This document shows positions 19,711 to 29,125 of a stretch of 64,000 nt of DNA, one piece after another. Both the position numbers and the translations under genes were made by a program. Every line of letters begins with the position of its first letter. The first letter of the stretch is position 1. The DNA lies in assembly GCA_905182645.1 (NCBI GenBank), contig CAJJCJ010000005.1, positions 1-64,000 on the forward strand, read 5' to 3'. Below the pieces are notes generated by a model. That model searched no databases. It had not been told where the DNA came from and worked only from the letters and a program-made list of their open reading frames with translations. This DNA is from an uncultured Sulfitobacter sp. GTDB taxonomy: Bacteria; Pseudomonadota; Alphaproteobacteria; Rhodobacterales; Rhodobacteraceae.

Positions 19711-20341
19711 GATATCAGCCATGAAACTGTCCGTTTCTGGTGGAACAGATTTGGCCCGCTGTTTGCCGCTGAGATCCGAAAGAAACGGATTCAACAACTT
19801 CGTGCTCATTCGAACTGGCAATGGCATCTGGACGAGGTATTTGTGAAAATCAATGGCGAGACCCATTACTTATGGCGGGCCGTAGATCACGAAGGTGAGG
19901 TGCTTGAAAGTTATGTCACCAAGCGCCGCGACCGCAAAGCAGCATTGAAATTCCTCAGAAAAACAATGAAGCGCTTTGGTCCGCCACATGTCATCGTGAC
20001 CGATCTACTGCGGTCTTACGGCGCCGCGATGAAGGTCATTGGCAACGCAGACAAACAGGAAACGGGGCGCTGGCTCAACAACCGGGCCGAGAATTCACAC
20101 CTGCCGTTTCGACGAAGAGAGCGGGCGATGCTGCGCTTCCGCCGAACGCGAAGTTTGCAAAAGTTCGTCGCCGTCACGCCTCAGTTCACAACCATTTCAA
20201 CCAGGAAAGACACCTCTATAGCCGATCAAATTTCAAGCTCAACCGAACCGCCGCTCTTGCTGAGTGGCGTCAACTCGGTGTGGCATAAAGGGCGGCTTCA
20301 TTGTCCTTGCAGAGACTGGTTCGCATTCGTCTGACAGCACC
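19711..20341 (+). pseudogene. IS6-family transposase remnant, copy 1 (5' truncated, frameshifted)
   Basis: Reads as an IS6-family DDE transposase from ISHETVRFWWNRF onwards, including the DEVFVKINGETHYLWRAVDHEG catalytic region and VTDLLRSYGAA. The N-terminal DNA-binding part is missing. Compared with copy 2, one C is lost near 20170 (GCCGTCACG versus GCCGTCCACG), shifting the frame so the final 40 or so codons are wrong. The right terminal repeat is intact, ending at about 20341 (minus-strand reading GGTGCTGTCAGACGAATGCG). The element cannot make an active transposase. Confidence 0.85.
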
Positions 20342-20692
20342 CTGGTCGCTGCAGTTGGAGACCAGTCCTGCTTTAAGAATGGGCGCCAGTTCGCGGCATG
20401 GCTGGGACTGGTTCCCAAACAAAGATCAAGCGGGGGCAAGTCTCGGTTGTTTGGGATCAGCAAGCGCGGTGATCGGTACTTGCGTACGCTTTTGATCCAC
20501 GGAGCCAGAGCTGTTCTTGGAAAGGCTGGTGGAAAACAGGACGCCAGAAGCGTCTGGATCAACCGAATGCGTGAGTGGCGGCATCCAAATGTGGTTGCAG
20601 TGGCCCTTGCCAACAAAAATGCCCGAATTGTGTGGTCTATCTTGTCCAAGAACGAGGACTACCGGGGACCCAAAATGCCGCAAGCCGTCTGA
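20342..20692 (+). pseudogene. IS110-family transposase C-terminal fragment
   Basis: About 115 codons matching the C-terminal (transposase_20-type) domain of IS110/IS1111 transposases, starting at LVAAVGDQSCFKNGRQFAAWLGLVP and ending with NKNARIVWSILSKNEDY. The N-terminal DEDD catalytic domain is absent. The fragment is fused directly to the right end of the IS6 remnant, which suggests that the IS6 insertion or recombination removed the rest. Confidence 0.8.
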
Positions 20693-21017
20693 AAAGAGCT
20701 CAGAACAAAACGAATATAGTAGGATAACATTCCCGACAAAATTGCAGCAACTTGGCAAGAGATGGTGAGACGAACACGTACCGTAGCTTCTTAAACCTGA
20801 TGTGTGGATCGGCAAGGCGAAAGCCGATGCCTTGGAGCCAATGAGGAAGAAGCGCGCGGAAATCCATCGGGGCTCGCGGCGACGATATTTCGTGCCGCAT
20901 TCAGAAGCCGGATATACGTCAGCAAACGTGAAACCTATCCAGCTCAAACTAAGGCGTTGCAAAAGGGCGGGGTCCATATACATCCACACATGACAGCACC
21001 CATACTAGGACTTCGTG
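20693..21017. other. non-coding stretch after the IS110 fragment
   Basis: No credible gene is seen in these 325 bases. The left part probably belongs to the 3' non-coding end of the truncated IS110/IS1111 element. It includes a hairpin with a 6-bp stem ATCGGC/GCCGAT at 20808-20828. In IS1111-type elements this region encodes the guide (seek/bridge) RNA, so a relic of that RNA is possible. Confidence 0.4.
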
Positions 21018-21995
21018 TCAAACTTGGTGCATGCGACGGCGGCGTTCCTTAATCCGCTCATCCGAAGCATCTGTTCCGTCATGAAACGATCCGAACCATT
21101 TGTCCCATGGCATCTCCAAAGTTCCATAATTGCACTCAAAAAAACGGTGATGCAGCTGGTGATGAAAATCTCCGGCATTTATCCCGTTTTCGTCTTTCAG
21201 CAGAACCTTTTCAAACCCGGCGTGTGAAAAGCTCGGACCGATGGCCTTGGTATAAACATGCCACAAGAAAAAGATTGGATGCGTTGGGATCACGAAATGC
21301 AGCAGCAACGCTGACATATATCCAAAGCTTTCGACCGGGTGCATAGACATGCCTGACCATGGGCCAATGTTCAAATTGCGATGGTGTAACGCATGCACGC
21401 GCCGATACAGTGGTTGCCAATGCAAGAGCCGGTGAATCCAGTAAAAATGCATGGACGACAAAATCGGAATCCAGACCAACGCGGACACGGTTAAGATCGG
21501 GTTTTCACGAAATGACAAAACCGGCGCATATCCGTTTGCAGCCGCCCAGAAAAACAGAACCTCGAAAAAGGTCCAGGCCGTCACACCACTGGCGAGGCTC
21601 CAGAACATATTGTCGTGCACTTGGTTTTTGAATGTAAATGTGCGGTTGTTTTTGATCATGTCTCGCGCGTCGAATTTAAGCTTTTTACCCTGTAACCCGA
21701 TGGTCACGAGGTGAAAATGCAGCGCGCCCGTTATGGCGATCATTAGAACAAGGTTCCGAACATAAATCTGCGCGACCCAATCAAGCGAGAGGGTTTTCAT
21801 GGCGGTCATTTCCGGCTGCGCAAAGAAATACACAGCCAGCGCACATGCTGCAAAAACCACGTATGAAGAGATGTTCACCCATCTGCGCACGACCCACCAG
21901 ATTGCGGCAGGCGGGTTTGGGGGCCATTCAAATAGCGGCGAATTTATAAGGGGCGCGCTTGGGCGATAGTTCCATTTTGAGCGTGTTTTTCCCAT
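21018..21995 (-). CDS. membrane fatty-acid hydroxylase / sterol desaturase family protein
   Basis: Integral-membrane di-iron oxygenase homologue of 325 aa. It has several hydrophobic segments and the three histidine clusters expected for iron binding: HFYWIHRLLHW, HALHHR and HHQLHHRFFECNYG. The family hydroxylates or desaturates lipid chains, sterols or carotenoids; the substrate here is not known. I prefer ATG 21995 (MGKTRSKW) to the upstream in-frame start at 22070. It is the first intact gene inside the island, just after the IS debris. Confidence 0.85.
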   Translation of the reverse strand: MGKTRSKWNYRPSAPLINSPLFEWPPNPPAAIWWVVRRWVNISSYVVFAACALAVYFFAQPEMTAMKTLSLDWVAQIYVRNLVLMIAITGALHFHLVTIGLQGKKLKFDARDMIKNNRTFTFKNQVHDNMFWSLASGVTAWTFFEVLFFWAAANGYAPVLSFRENPILTVSALVWIPILSSMHFYWIHRLLHWQPLYRRVHALHHRNLNIGPWSGMSMHPVESFGYMSALLLHFVIPTHPIFFLWHVYTKAIGPSFSHAGFEKVLLKDENGINAGDFHHQLHHRFFECNYGTLEMPWDKWFGSFHDGTDASDERIKERRRRMHQV

Positions 21996-22169
21996 GTCCA
22001 ACCCGTCCGATCTATGAATGATAGTAGCGCTAGTAAATCGCCGAATGCGGCGGGTCGTCAAGTCATTCACATGTATTGATCGTCAAAAAGTGGTTTTTGA
22101 AACCGTTGCCACGGGCCAACCGCGTGCCTAGGATACCGCCATCACACTGCGTAAATTGGGGTAAAATCT

Positions 22170-23168
22170 ATGGCCACAAACCTTCCGATTGGAATTACAG
22201 AAGGCGGCGTTATGCACACCGACGCCGAAGAACCGTTCGACCTTGACACCAAATTTAAGATGGTTAAGGACGCCGGTGTTTTCGACTATATCGAAAAAAC
22301 CCCGCCAGCAGAGCTTGAGGGCGACTACGCCAGATGCAGCGAAAAACATGACCTGCCAATTCGTGCAGGCGGGTGGTTTTATGCATTGGGGCGCGACGAA
22401 AATCTGCTGGAAGAAAACTTGAAGCTTGGCGGAAGGCTTGGCAGCGTCGTTCATAATGTACAGATCCTAGCGCAACATGCTGAGGGCCGCCCAGTAACAA
22501 ACGAAGAGGTGGCCGAGATTTACCTGCGAGCGTTTGATTGGGGCGCGCGCGCAGGGTGCGTTCCGACATTTGAGGTTCACGTCAACATGTGGTCCGAGGA
22601 TTTTCGCCGGATCAGCGAAGTTGGTGATCTTGTCGAGGCACGGGGCGTTCCGTTTCGCATGACGCTCGACCATTCACACGTCATCTTCAAGATTGATAAT
22701 CCAAAGGAACAGGACTTCTTTGGCATTCGCGAGGATGTCGAAACTGGTGCTTTGATCCTTGATCCGTATGATCCTGAAAACGTGTGTTTTGAATGGATCC
22801 GGCGCGGTTTCGTTTGCCATGCGCACGCGCGGGCAGCGGTTCCTAACAACCCGATCAACGTTTGGGCCAAACATGACGACGGGTCGGTTGGTCGTGGTAT
22901 CCAGTATCCGTTCATCCAACCAAGTCCGGGGCAGTGGCACGGCGACTGGGCCCAAGATCGCCTTGATCCCTGGAAAGAAGTCATACGTCAATTGATGCGG
23001 CACCACGCGGGCGACGACGCCGGCAATCTTCGCCAAATTTCAACCGAATTTATTCCCTTCCCGGACTACGGCGGCGGGGCCAAATATTCGATCTTTGAAC
23101 ACTCTGTTGCCTGCGCGCACTGGCTGCGTGAAACTTGGGCCGAAACGCTTGCGGGTCGGCAACCTTAG
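22170..23168 (+). CDS. sugar phosphate isomerase/epimerase-like TIM-barrel protein
   Basis: Cytosolic 332-aa protein resembling the xylose-isomerase-like TIM-barrel (AP endonuclease 2) superfamily. Conserved metal-site features are FEVHVNMWSEDF, RMTLDHSHVIF and VCHAHARAAVPNN. Members are isomerases, epimerases or dehydratases of sugars and polyols. It lies 91 bases before an SDR gene on the same strand, suggesting a small operon in a catabolic locus. No exact substrate can be given. Confidence 0.75.
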   Translation: MATNLPIGITEGGVMHTDAEEPFDLDTKFKMVKDAGVFDYIEKTPPAELEGDYARCSEKHDLPIRAGGWFYALGRDENLLEENLKLGGRLGSVVHNVQILAQHAEGRPVTNEEVAEIYLRAFDWGARAGCVPTFEVHVNMWSEDFRRISEVGDLVEARGVPFRMTLDHSHVIFKIDNPKEQDFFGIREDVETGALILDPYDPENVCFEWIRRGFVCHAHARAAVPNNPINVWAKHDDGSVGRGIQYPFIQPSPGQWHGDWAQDRLDPWKEVIRQLMRHHAGDDAGNLRQISTEFIPFPDYGGGAKYSIFEHSVACAHWLRETWAETLAGRQP

Positions 23169-23259
23169 GTGACGAAGTCGCAGTGAAACCGGGCCGCGTC
23201 AGTATCATTGCCGCTCGGCGAGATGTCAGTTGATAACCAAATTGAATGTGGAGATTTAG

Positions 23260-24033
23260 ATGACAAACACGGATCGGTTTAGCGGCAAGATCGCATTTGT
23301 CACCGGCGGTGCGCGTGGCATCGGGCAGGCGGTCTGTCGCCGGCTGACGGATGAGGGCGCGTTGGTCGTGATAATGGACCTGCCCGCCACCATAGACGCG
23401 TTGGGCGAAAACGGCGGCCTGCAATGCGTCGGTTTCGATCTGGCGGACCGCGACACGATCCGACGTGCCTTCGTACAGGCAATCGATCTGGTCGGGCCCC
23501 CGGACATTTTTGTCGCCTGCGCAGGGAAAAAATATGGGTCCGGAAGTTTTGAAACCGTAACGGACGAAAATTGGGATCAATATATTGCGGTTAATCTGAC
23601 GGGTACATTTACAAGTTGCCAAGAGGCAGCCCGCGCGATGATCAAAGCGCAAAAGTCAGGACGCATAATTACCGTTGGATCGGTCAACAGTTTTATGAGC
23701 GAACCGTATGTCGCGCCTTATGCCAGTTCCAAGGGCGGTATCGCTATGCTGACCCGCTCAATGGCTGTTGATCTTGCGAAATACAAAATAACCGCGAACA
23801 TGATCGCGCCGGGCCCCATCGCGGTGCTGGACGACCTGTCGGATTTTGCGAAGGAACCGACTGTGTCTGAGATACGGAAGAACGTGGCCCTGATGCGGCC
23901 GGGCAAGCCGGAAGAATGCGCGGGCGCGGTGGCCTATCTGGCGTCAGACGACGCCAGTTTCACAACTGGGACCACCATTATGATAGATGGTGGAGCGTCG
24001 GCGATGACATTCGGCGGTACACGAGATTTTTGA
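23260..24033 (+). CDS. SDR family NAD(P)-dependent oxidoreductase
   Basis: Classical short-chain dehydrogenase, 257 aa. The cofactor-binding motif TGGARGIGQ is at residues 15-23 and the catalytic residues S141, Y154 and K158 show the normal spacing. The C-terminal DGGASAM segment is also typical. It probably oxidises or reduces a hydroxyl group of the substrate handled by this locus. It is likely co-transcribed with the TIM-barrel gene and converges with the MBL-fold gene, 11 bases away. Confidence 0.88.
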   Translation: MTNTDRFSGKIAFVTGGARGIGQAVCRRLTDEGALVVIMDLPATIDALGENGGLQCVGFDLADRDTIRRAFVQAIDLVGPPDIFVACAGKKYGSGSFETVTDENWDQYIAVNLTGTFTSCQEAARAMIKAQKSGRIITVGSVNSFMSEPYVAPYASSKGGIAMLTRSMAVDLAKYKITANMIAPGPIAVLDDLSDFAKEPTVSEIRKNVALMRPGKPEECAGAVAYLASDDASFTTGTTIMIDGGASAMTFGGTRDF

Positions 24034-24044
24034 GGGTGGCCGCC

Positions 24045-24806
24045 TCAGAATGCAGAGGGCGGACACTGGAACTGCCGCACGTAGGTCATCGCCGTTTCTG
24101 CGTGACGGGTTCCATTGCGCAAACTGAAATTGAAATGACCCGGTAAGAAAACTTCGTATCCAAGCGGCGCCGCCAGTTTTCGGATCGAGGCACAAATGTC
24201 CCCGATATTGCAGTCGGGAATGTCCTGAATGACGACTTTTCCACCGCAAAACAATGCATCGCCCACAATCAAGATGGTGCGGCCCTGAATATCGGCTAAG
24301 TCGGGGGTCTTGACCAGGTAAGACACATGGTCGAAGGAATGTCCTGGCGTACAGATCATTTGAATGCAGACGTCATTGATTGTGATCACTTCGTATTCGG
24401 CGACGCGCCGATCAACAGCTGCGGCGCGAAATCGATAGTCGCTTGGGTAGATCCCGGCATCACGTGCACGGGCCAACCCGTTCTTAACATCATCGCCGGC
24501 TTCAAGCATATCGGCGGTTTGGTCGCCTGCGTAAATCTGCACCCCAAAACGGTCTTTCAAGACAGCAGCGCCGCCTGCATGGTCAGCGTGTGCATGGGTC
24601 AGAAATAAGTGGCGAAGGTTTCTAGCAGGGATTCCGGTCTTTTCAAAAGCTGCAAACATCTCGTCGTCGTCAATGCCCGCACCGCTGTCGAAAATGATCC
24701 AGTCCTCGCCTGCGCGAAGCATGAAAACGTTGCAATCGAACGGGTTGGTTAGATCGAACCCCATTGCGCCACTGAGTACTAGGTGAATGTCATCGTCGAT
24801 AAGCAT
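24045..24806 (-). CDS. MBL-fold metallo-hydrolase
   Basis: 253-aa metallo-beta-lactamase-fold hydrolase with the zinc motif HAHADHAGG near residues 70-78 and further ligands in CTPGHSFDHVSY and VGDALF. Substrates in this superfamily range from thioesters to lactones and cannot be assigned here. It is divergent from the ABC transporter genes and shares a 254-base regulatory region with them. Confidence 0.85.
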   Translation of the reverse strand: MLIDDDIHLVLSGAMGFDLTNPFDCNVFMLRAGEDWIIFDSGAGIDDDEMFAAFEKTGIPARNLRHLFLTHAHADHAGGAAVLKDRFGVQIYAGDQTADMLEAGDDVKNGLARARDAGIYPSDYRFRAAAVDRRVAEYEVITINDVCIQMICTPGHSFDHVSYLVKTPDLADIQGRTILIVGDALFCGGKVVIQDIPDCNIGDICASIRKLAAPLGYEVFLPGHFNFSLRNGTRHAETAMTYVRQFQCPPSAF

Positions 24807-24878
24807 AACCGGTATCCGTTGTTGGTGATGTATCCGGGTCGCCGTAATAGGGCCGGGGAATGTATGCCAACTTGCCCT

Positions 24879-24905
24879 AAACTATGGGCCACTTCGCCCT
24901 AGTTT
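24879..24905. promoter_or_regulatory. inverted repeat, candidate operator between divergent genes
   Basis: AAACTATGGGC and GCCCTAGTTT form an imperfect inverted repeat separated by six bases. It lies in the region between the MBL hydrolase gene and the ABC binding-protein gene, just upstream of a candidate promoter. The nearby IclR-type regulator is a plausible binder, but that is inference. Confidence 0.4.
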
Positions 24906-24920
24906 GCGACAAAATTATTA

Positions 24921-24948
24921 TTGACTCGTTACCCCAATACGGTAGATT
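24921..24948 (+). promoter_or_regulatory. candidate sigma-70 promoter of the ABC/catabolic operon
   Basis: TTGACT (24921-24926), a 16-base spacer and TAGATT (24943-24948) resemble -35 and -10 boxes, about 110 bases upstream of the binding-protein start. The candidate operator ends 15 bases before the -35 box. Confidence 0.4.
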
Positions 24949-25060
24949 TGCATTATTATGATGTCAATGCCATAGTAATGGAATTGACGGCCAGATTTTG
25001 GCCGCTGGTGGTGACCGACCCATCGGACGCAATTTGAAGCGACAACAAGGGGAATGAAAA

Positions 25061-26389
25061 ATGAAACTCATAAAATCAACTGCCTTAATGGCATCAGCGA
25101 TAACCATATCTGCATCGATGGCATTCGCAGAAATCACTATTCTGGCTTGGCCGGGCGGTGAACCGGAAGAATCTCTGCGCCAAATCGTCAAGTCATACAA
25201 CGAGACGGCGGGCGCCGAAATTGGAAGCACTGCAGAATTGCTCTATTTCAGCCGCGACAACTTTTTTGACAAAATGCTGGCCGACTCAGCCGCGGGTTCG
25301 AAAGAATTCGATATTATGCTGACCGCGACCTACAACGTGGGTAAGTATGCCCCGTTCATGGAACCGATTAATGATCTGATCGACGATGATTTGATGTCTG
25401 TATTTCCGCAAAGCGCCATCGACTCGCAGAGTTTCGAAGGCAATTTCTACGGAATTCCGACCGATCTTGGCGTGCATTTCCTTTACTACCGTACAGACCT
25501 GATGGACGAATTGATGTCGAATGCGGACTGGCAGGCCAAATACGCCGCGATCAGCATGGAATACATGGGCACAGCGATGCAACCAAAAGCCCCGGATGAT
25601 TGGACATGGGATGACTACATGGCTTCGGCCCTGTTCTTTACCAAGTCGATTAACTCGGACAGCCCCGTGCGCTATGGCACCGTTCTCCAGCTGAAGAACC
25701 TGCTGTTCAATGTGATGATTTGGCAAGGTATTGCTGCCAGCTATGGCGGTGATTGGATGGACAGCGACGGAAATATCACTGTAGATTCTGCAGGATATCG
25801 CCGCGCGCTTGAGCTTTACAAAAAGCTGGTGGAATTGGAAGCAACGCCTGCGGATAGCCTTTCGTATGAATATGCCGAAGCTAATGGTGCTTTCGGAACA
25901 GGCCGCGTCGCTTTTTACACGCAGTGGTCAGCCGCATATGCTTCGTTGGTGAATGCAGACGAATTCCCGGCAATTGCTGGAAAATTCGACATCACGCATC
26001 AACCAGCGGGTAGCGTCGGAATTAAGACCCACTTCCATGCATTGGGTCTTGGCATCAACGCAGCCTCTGAAAACAAGGACGAGGCCCGCGCCTTTTTGCG
26101 GTACCTTGGCACTGAGAATGCGATGAAAATGTACATCAAAGGCGGCGGACAACCCCCTGTTGTCGGACGGATCGTATCCGAAGTTGCAGCCGATCGTCCC
26201 GATATGGTGATGATGTCTTCCCATGCTGGCGATTATGGTAAGGTCATGGCAGGCGGAACCAGTTCAAGTGCCCTTGATATCTACACCAATCAGGCCGAGA
26301 ACTTTACCGGGTATTGGGGCGGACAATTGGACATCGACACGGCGATTGCCAATGTTGAAGAGTTCATGGCCAATGAGTTCGCAAATTAA
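25061..26389 (+). CDS. ABC transporter extracellular solute-binding protein (family 1)
   Basis: Secreted binding protein of 442 aa with an N-terminal signal peptide (MKLIKSTALMASAITISA, cleavage near MAFA|EI). The rest resembles family 1 (carbohydrate-type) binding proteins, with segments such as GIPTDLGVHFLYYRTDLMDEL and DDWTWDDYMASALFF. A GGGGAATG-like ribosome binding site precedes the start. It heads a transporter operon with two permeases and, further on, a UgpC/MalK-type ATPase. The ligand is unknown; neighbouring amino-acid-type enzymes make a plain sugar uncertain. Confidence 0.9.
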   Translation: MKLIKSTALMASAITISASMAFAEITILAWPGGEPEESLRQIVKSYNETAGAEIGSTAELLYFSRDNFFDKMLADSAAGSKEFDIMLTATYNVGKYAPFMEPINDLIDDDLMSVFPQSAIDSQSFEGNFYGIPTDLGVHFLYYRTDLMDELMSNADWQAKYAAISMEYMGTAMQPKAPDDWTWDDYMASALFFTKSINSDSPVRYGTVLQLKNLLFNVMIWQGIAASYGGDWMDSDGNITVDSAGYRRALELYKKLVELEATPADSLSYEYAEANGAFGTGRVAFYTQWSAAYASLVNADEFPAIAGKFDITHQPAGSVGIKTHFHALGLGINAASENKDEARAFLRYLGTENAMKMYIKGGGQPPVVGRIVSEVAADRPDMVMMSSHAGDYGKVMAGGTSSSALDIYTNQAENFTGYWGGQLDIDTAIANVEEFMANEFAN

Positions 26390-26398
26390 GAACTGCTA

Positions 26399-26423
26399 TA
26401 GGGGCCGTGCTGTGCGGCCCCTA
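26399..26423 (+). terminator. intercistronic hairpin after the binding-protein gene
   Basis: A perfect 9-bp stem TAGGGGCCG/CGGCCCCTA with a 7-base loop begins ten bases after the stop codon of the binding-protein gene. There is no T-tract. Such structures commonly protect the upstream message from 3' decay so that more binding protein than permease is made. Confidence 0.7.
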
Positions 26424-26450
26424 AAACCGCAGGACTGGTGTGATCGTCTG

Positions 26451-27323
26451 ATGAATCTTCGAGAACAGGAACGAAAGTCGGCGCGAATTTTTCTTGTCGG
26501 GATGTGTGCATTTTTAGCATTGATCCTCGGGTTTCCGACAATTGCGAACATCTGGTTCAGCTTCAACGACGTCACATTTCACAATCTGACCGGAGAGGGA
26601 TACAGTGGGCTTGCGAATTACCGCGAAGCGCTGTCCAATCCCAAACTATGGGAGGCGCTTGGTTATTCGCTGAAATTCGGTGTGATATGTACCGTGTTCG
26701 AAGTTGGCTTCGCCCTCTTGTTGGTCTTCATATTGCACCCACTTTTGCTGCGCCGCCCATGGCTGACCGCGATCATTATGATGCCAATGATGGTTTCTCC
26801 CGCGCTGATGGGGGTCATGTATCGTCTGGTTCTCAATGAATTCGTCGGGATCGTGCCTGGATATTTGGACATGATCGGCGTGACGATGAATTTTCTAAGT
26901 CTGAAACATATCCAGTTCACCGTCATCGCGATCGAAGTTCTGCAATGGACGCCCTTTGCCTTTTTGATATTGCTCACGGCACGTCAATCTTTGCCCTATG
27001 ATCTGGAAGAGGCCGCAGCTGTCGACGGCGCCACCGGAATGCGGCTCAATATCATGGTTGTGCTGCCGTTGATCACGCCTGCAATCATTATCGTGTCGTT
27101 CATCAGGTTTATCGACAGCTTTCGGGTATTTGACCATATCTTTGTACTTACAGGTGGCGGGCCAGGCAACAGCACCACGTCGCTCAGCATCTACATTTAC
27201 AAGCTGTTCTTTAAGCAGAACGACTTAGGCCCGGCGGTTGCGTTGTCGATGACCTTATTAATAGCGTCGCTCGCCCTTTTGTATTTCGGGCTCAAACTCG
27301 CTGTGCGAAGGAATGACCGATGA
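26451..27323 (+). CDS. ABC transporter permease (MalF/UgpA type)
   Basis: Inner-membrane permease of 290 aa with about six hydrophobic segments and the EAA loop DLEEAAAVDGATGMRLNIMV, which contacts the ATPase. I start it at ATG 26451 (MNLREQERK); the open frame continues upstream but overlaps the binding-protein gene and is not permease-like. It overlaps the next permease gene by four bases (ATGA). Confidence 0.9.
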   Translation: MNLREQERKSARIFLVGMCAFLALILGFPTIANIWFSFNDVTFHNLTGEGYSGLANYREALSNPKLWEALGYSLKFGVICTVFEVGFALLLVFILHPLLLRRPWLTAIIMMPMMVSPALMGVMYRLVLNEFVGIVPGYLDMIGVTMNFLSLKHIQFTVIAIEVLQWTPFAFLILLTARQSLPYDLEEAAAVDGATGMRLNIMVVLPLITPAIIIVSFIRFIDSFRVFDHIFVLTGGGPGNSTTSLSIYIYKLFFKQNDLGPAVALSMTLLIASLALLYFGLKLAVRRNDR

Positions 27324-28166
27324 TCGTCACTGAAAGAAAGCCATTTGACAAGATTGTCTCGGTTTCGCGCTGGCTAATTTTTGGCGTCGTCGCGCTTGTG
27401 ATCAACCTACCGATCTTGTCCACGGTGATGACATCGTTCAAGAAAACCGGTGACATCAACACCAGTCCGCCGGTCTTTTTGTTCGAACCCACACTGAAAC
27501 ACTACGCCGAGGTCCTAGGGTCTGGACGGACAGATTTCCCAAGCTACATACTTAATTCGCTGGTCATCGGGACCGGTGGATCGCTTATTGCCATTCTCGT
27601 GTCATTTCCTGCGGCCTACGCGATTGTTCGGCATGGTGTTGGTCGCAGTTGGCTTTTGCCGTTGGTGACAAATATTCGCACGCTTCCGCTGATAATCTAT
27701 GCGATCCCGATCTATCTGATGTATCAACTTGTCGGGCTTCTGGATTCCTTGGACTGGCATGATCCTAATCTCGGCGACGATCAGCATACCGGTCGCGCTG
27801 GTCTTTTTTGTTGGCTTCATGCAGGATCTTCCGCTTGATCTGGATGAGGCCGGCAAGCTTGACGGGGCCAGCCAAAGCGACATTTTGTGGAAGATCATTT
27901 TCCCGCTGTCGCGCCCAATTCTTGTCGCTGTTTTGTTCCTAAGCTTTATTACGAGCTGGAATGAATTCCTGTTCGGCCTGATCCTGACAACGAAAGTGGC
28001 GGTGCCAGTTACGGTGGGCGCGACCTTCTTTGTGACGTCGTATGGAATCAAATGGGGCGCGACAGCTGCTGCGATGACATTGGGTATCTTGCCGCCTTTG
28101 GTTCTGGGCATGTTCGCCTATCCGTATATTGGCAAATCAATGCTTTCGGGCGCCGTGAAAGGGTAG
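27320..28166 (+). pseudogene. ABC transporter permease (MalG/UgpE type), frameshifted
   Basis: Two overlapping frames together spell one carbohydrate ABC permease of about 280 aa. The N-terminal part reads normally up to YQLVGLLDS and the C-terminal part resumes at WTGMILISATISIPVALVFF, with an intact EAA loop DLDEAGKLDGASQSDIL. An extra T in CCTTGG at 27749-27750 explains the shift: removing one T restores the open frame. Either the transporter is inactive in this strain or this is a sequencing error. All surrounding genes are intact. Confidence 0.85.
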
Positions 28167-28167
28167 C

Positions 28168-29112
28168 GTGGGTATGGACGATAACCTTTCACTTGATTTC
28201 ATCCGACAGGCTGCAAATCGGATCACGGCCCACATCCGGCGCACGCCGTTGATCCCGGCTGCCCCGTCCTGCGATATCCCCAACCTTTGGTTCAAACCCG
28301 AATGTTTGCAGGTTTCTGGTTCATTCAAGGCCCGCGGTGCCTTCAATTCTGCGCTTTCTCTAAATCAAGAGGCTGCAAAACGTGGTTTGGCGACTGCCTC
28401 GGGCGGAAACTTTGGTGCAGCGATTGCTTACGTCGGCCAACAACTGGGACTTCATGCACATGTGGTCGCGATGGAACAATCAACGCAGACCGTTCGGGAC
28501 AGGATAACCAGTTTCGGCGCAACATTGGATGTCGCCGGATTTCATTGGGATCAAAGTTGGGAACACGCCAACGCGCTAGCGAAAACCCACGGATACACAT
28601 TGCTGCATCCATTTGCGACGCCAGATGTGATTGCTGGGCAGGGTACAATCGGTCTGGAGATACTTGAGGACATGCCCGATGTGGGCACCGTGTTCGTGGC
28701 CATTGGCGGTGGTGGCCTGATCGGCGGGACTGCTGCGGCCATTAAATTGCAAAATCCAGATATTCGTGTCGTGGGCGTCGAAACCGTGGGATGCCCGACG
28801 TTGACGGCTGCGCTTGCGGCCGGAGAACCGGTTACATTCGAGACTGTCGATACCAATGTGCCCATTCTCGGCGCGCGCACCACGCAAAATATCAATCTCG
28901 CCCTGGTCCAAAGATATGTGGACCAAATTGTTTTGGTCGAAGAGGACCGACCCAAAGAGGCGGCACGTTGGATGTGGAAACACACAGGCCTTGCGGTCGA
29001 ACTTGGGGCGGCAACCGTTGCAAGCGCTGTCCTGGACCGGTTGATCGATTTGAACCCGAACGAGAAAACTGTCGCAGTGCTGTGTGGGTCCGGCGATGAC
29101 GGAATGACGTGA
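28168..29112 (+). CDS. serine/threonine dehydratase-family PLP enzyme
   Basis: Fold-type II PLP enzyme, 314 aa. The PLP lysine is K54 in SGSFKARGA, the substrate loop is TASGGNFGAA and the phosphate-binding glycine loop is IGGGGLIGG. The family eliminates water or ammonia from hydroxy-amino acids or racemises amino acids. It starts at GTG 28168 or ATG 28174, directly after the permease stop. RidA encoded next would hydrolyse the reactive enamine/imine such an enzyme releases, which supports a dehydratase role. Confidence 0.85.
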   Translation: MGMDDNLSLDFIRQAANRITAHIRRTPLIPAAPSCDIPNLWFKPECLQVSGSFKARGAFNSALSLNQEAAKRGLATASGGNFGAAIAYVGQQLGLHAHVVAMEQSTQTVRDRITSFGATLDVAGFHWDQSWEHANALAKTHGYTLLHPFATPDVIAGQGTIGLEILEDMPDVGTVFVAIGGGGLIGGTAAAIKLQNPDIRVVGVETVGCPTLTAALAAGEPVTFETVDTNVPILGARTTQNINLALVQRYVDQIVLVEEDRPKEAARWMWKHTGLAVELGAATVASAVLDRLIDLNPNEKTVAVLCGSGDDGMT

Positions 29113-29125
29113 CTGAATATCCTTG

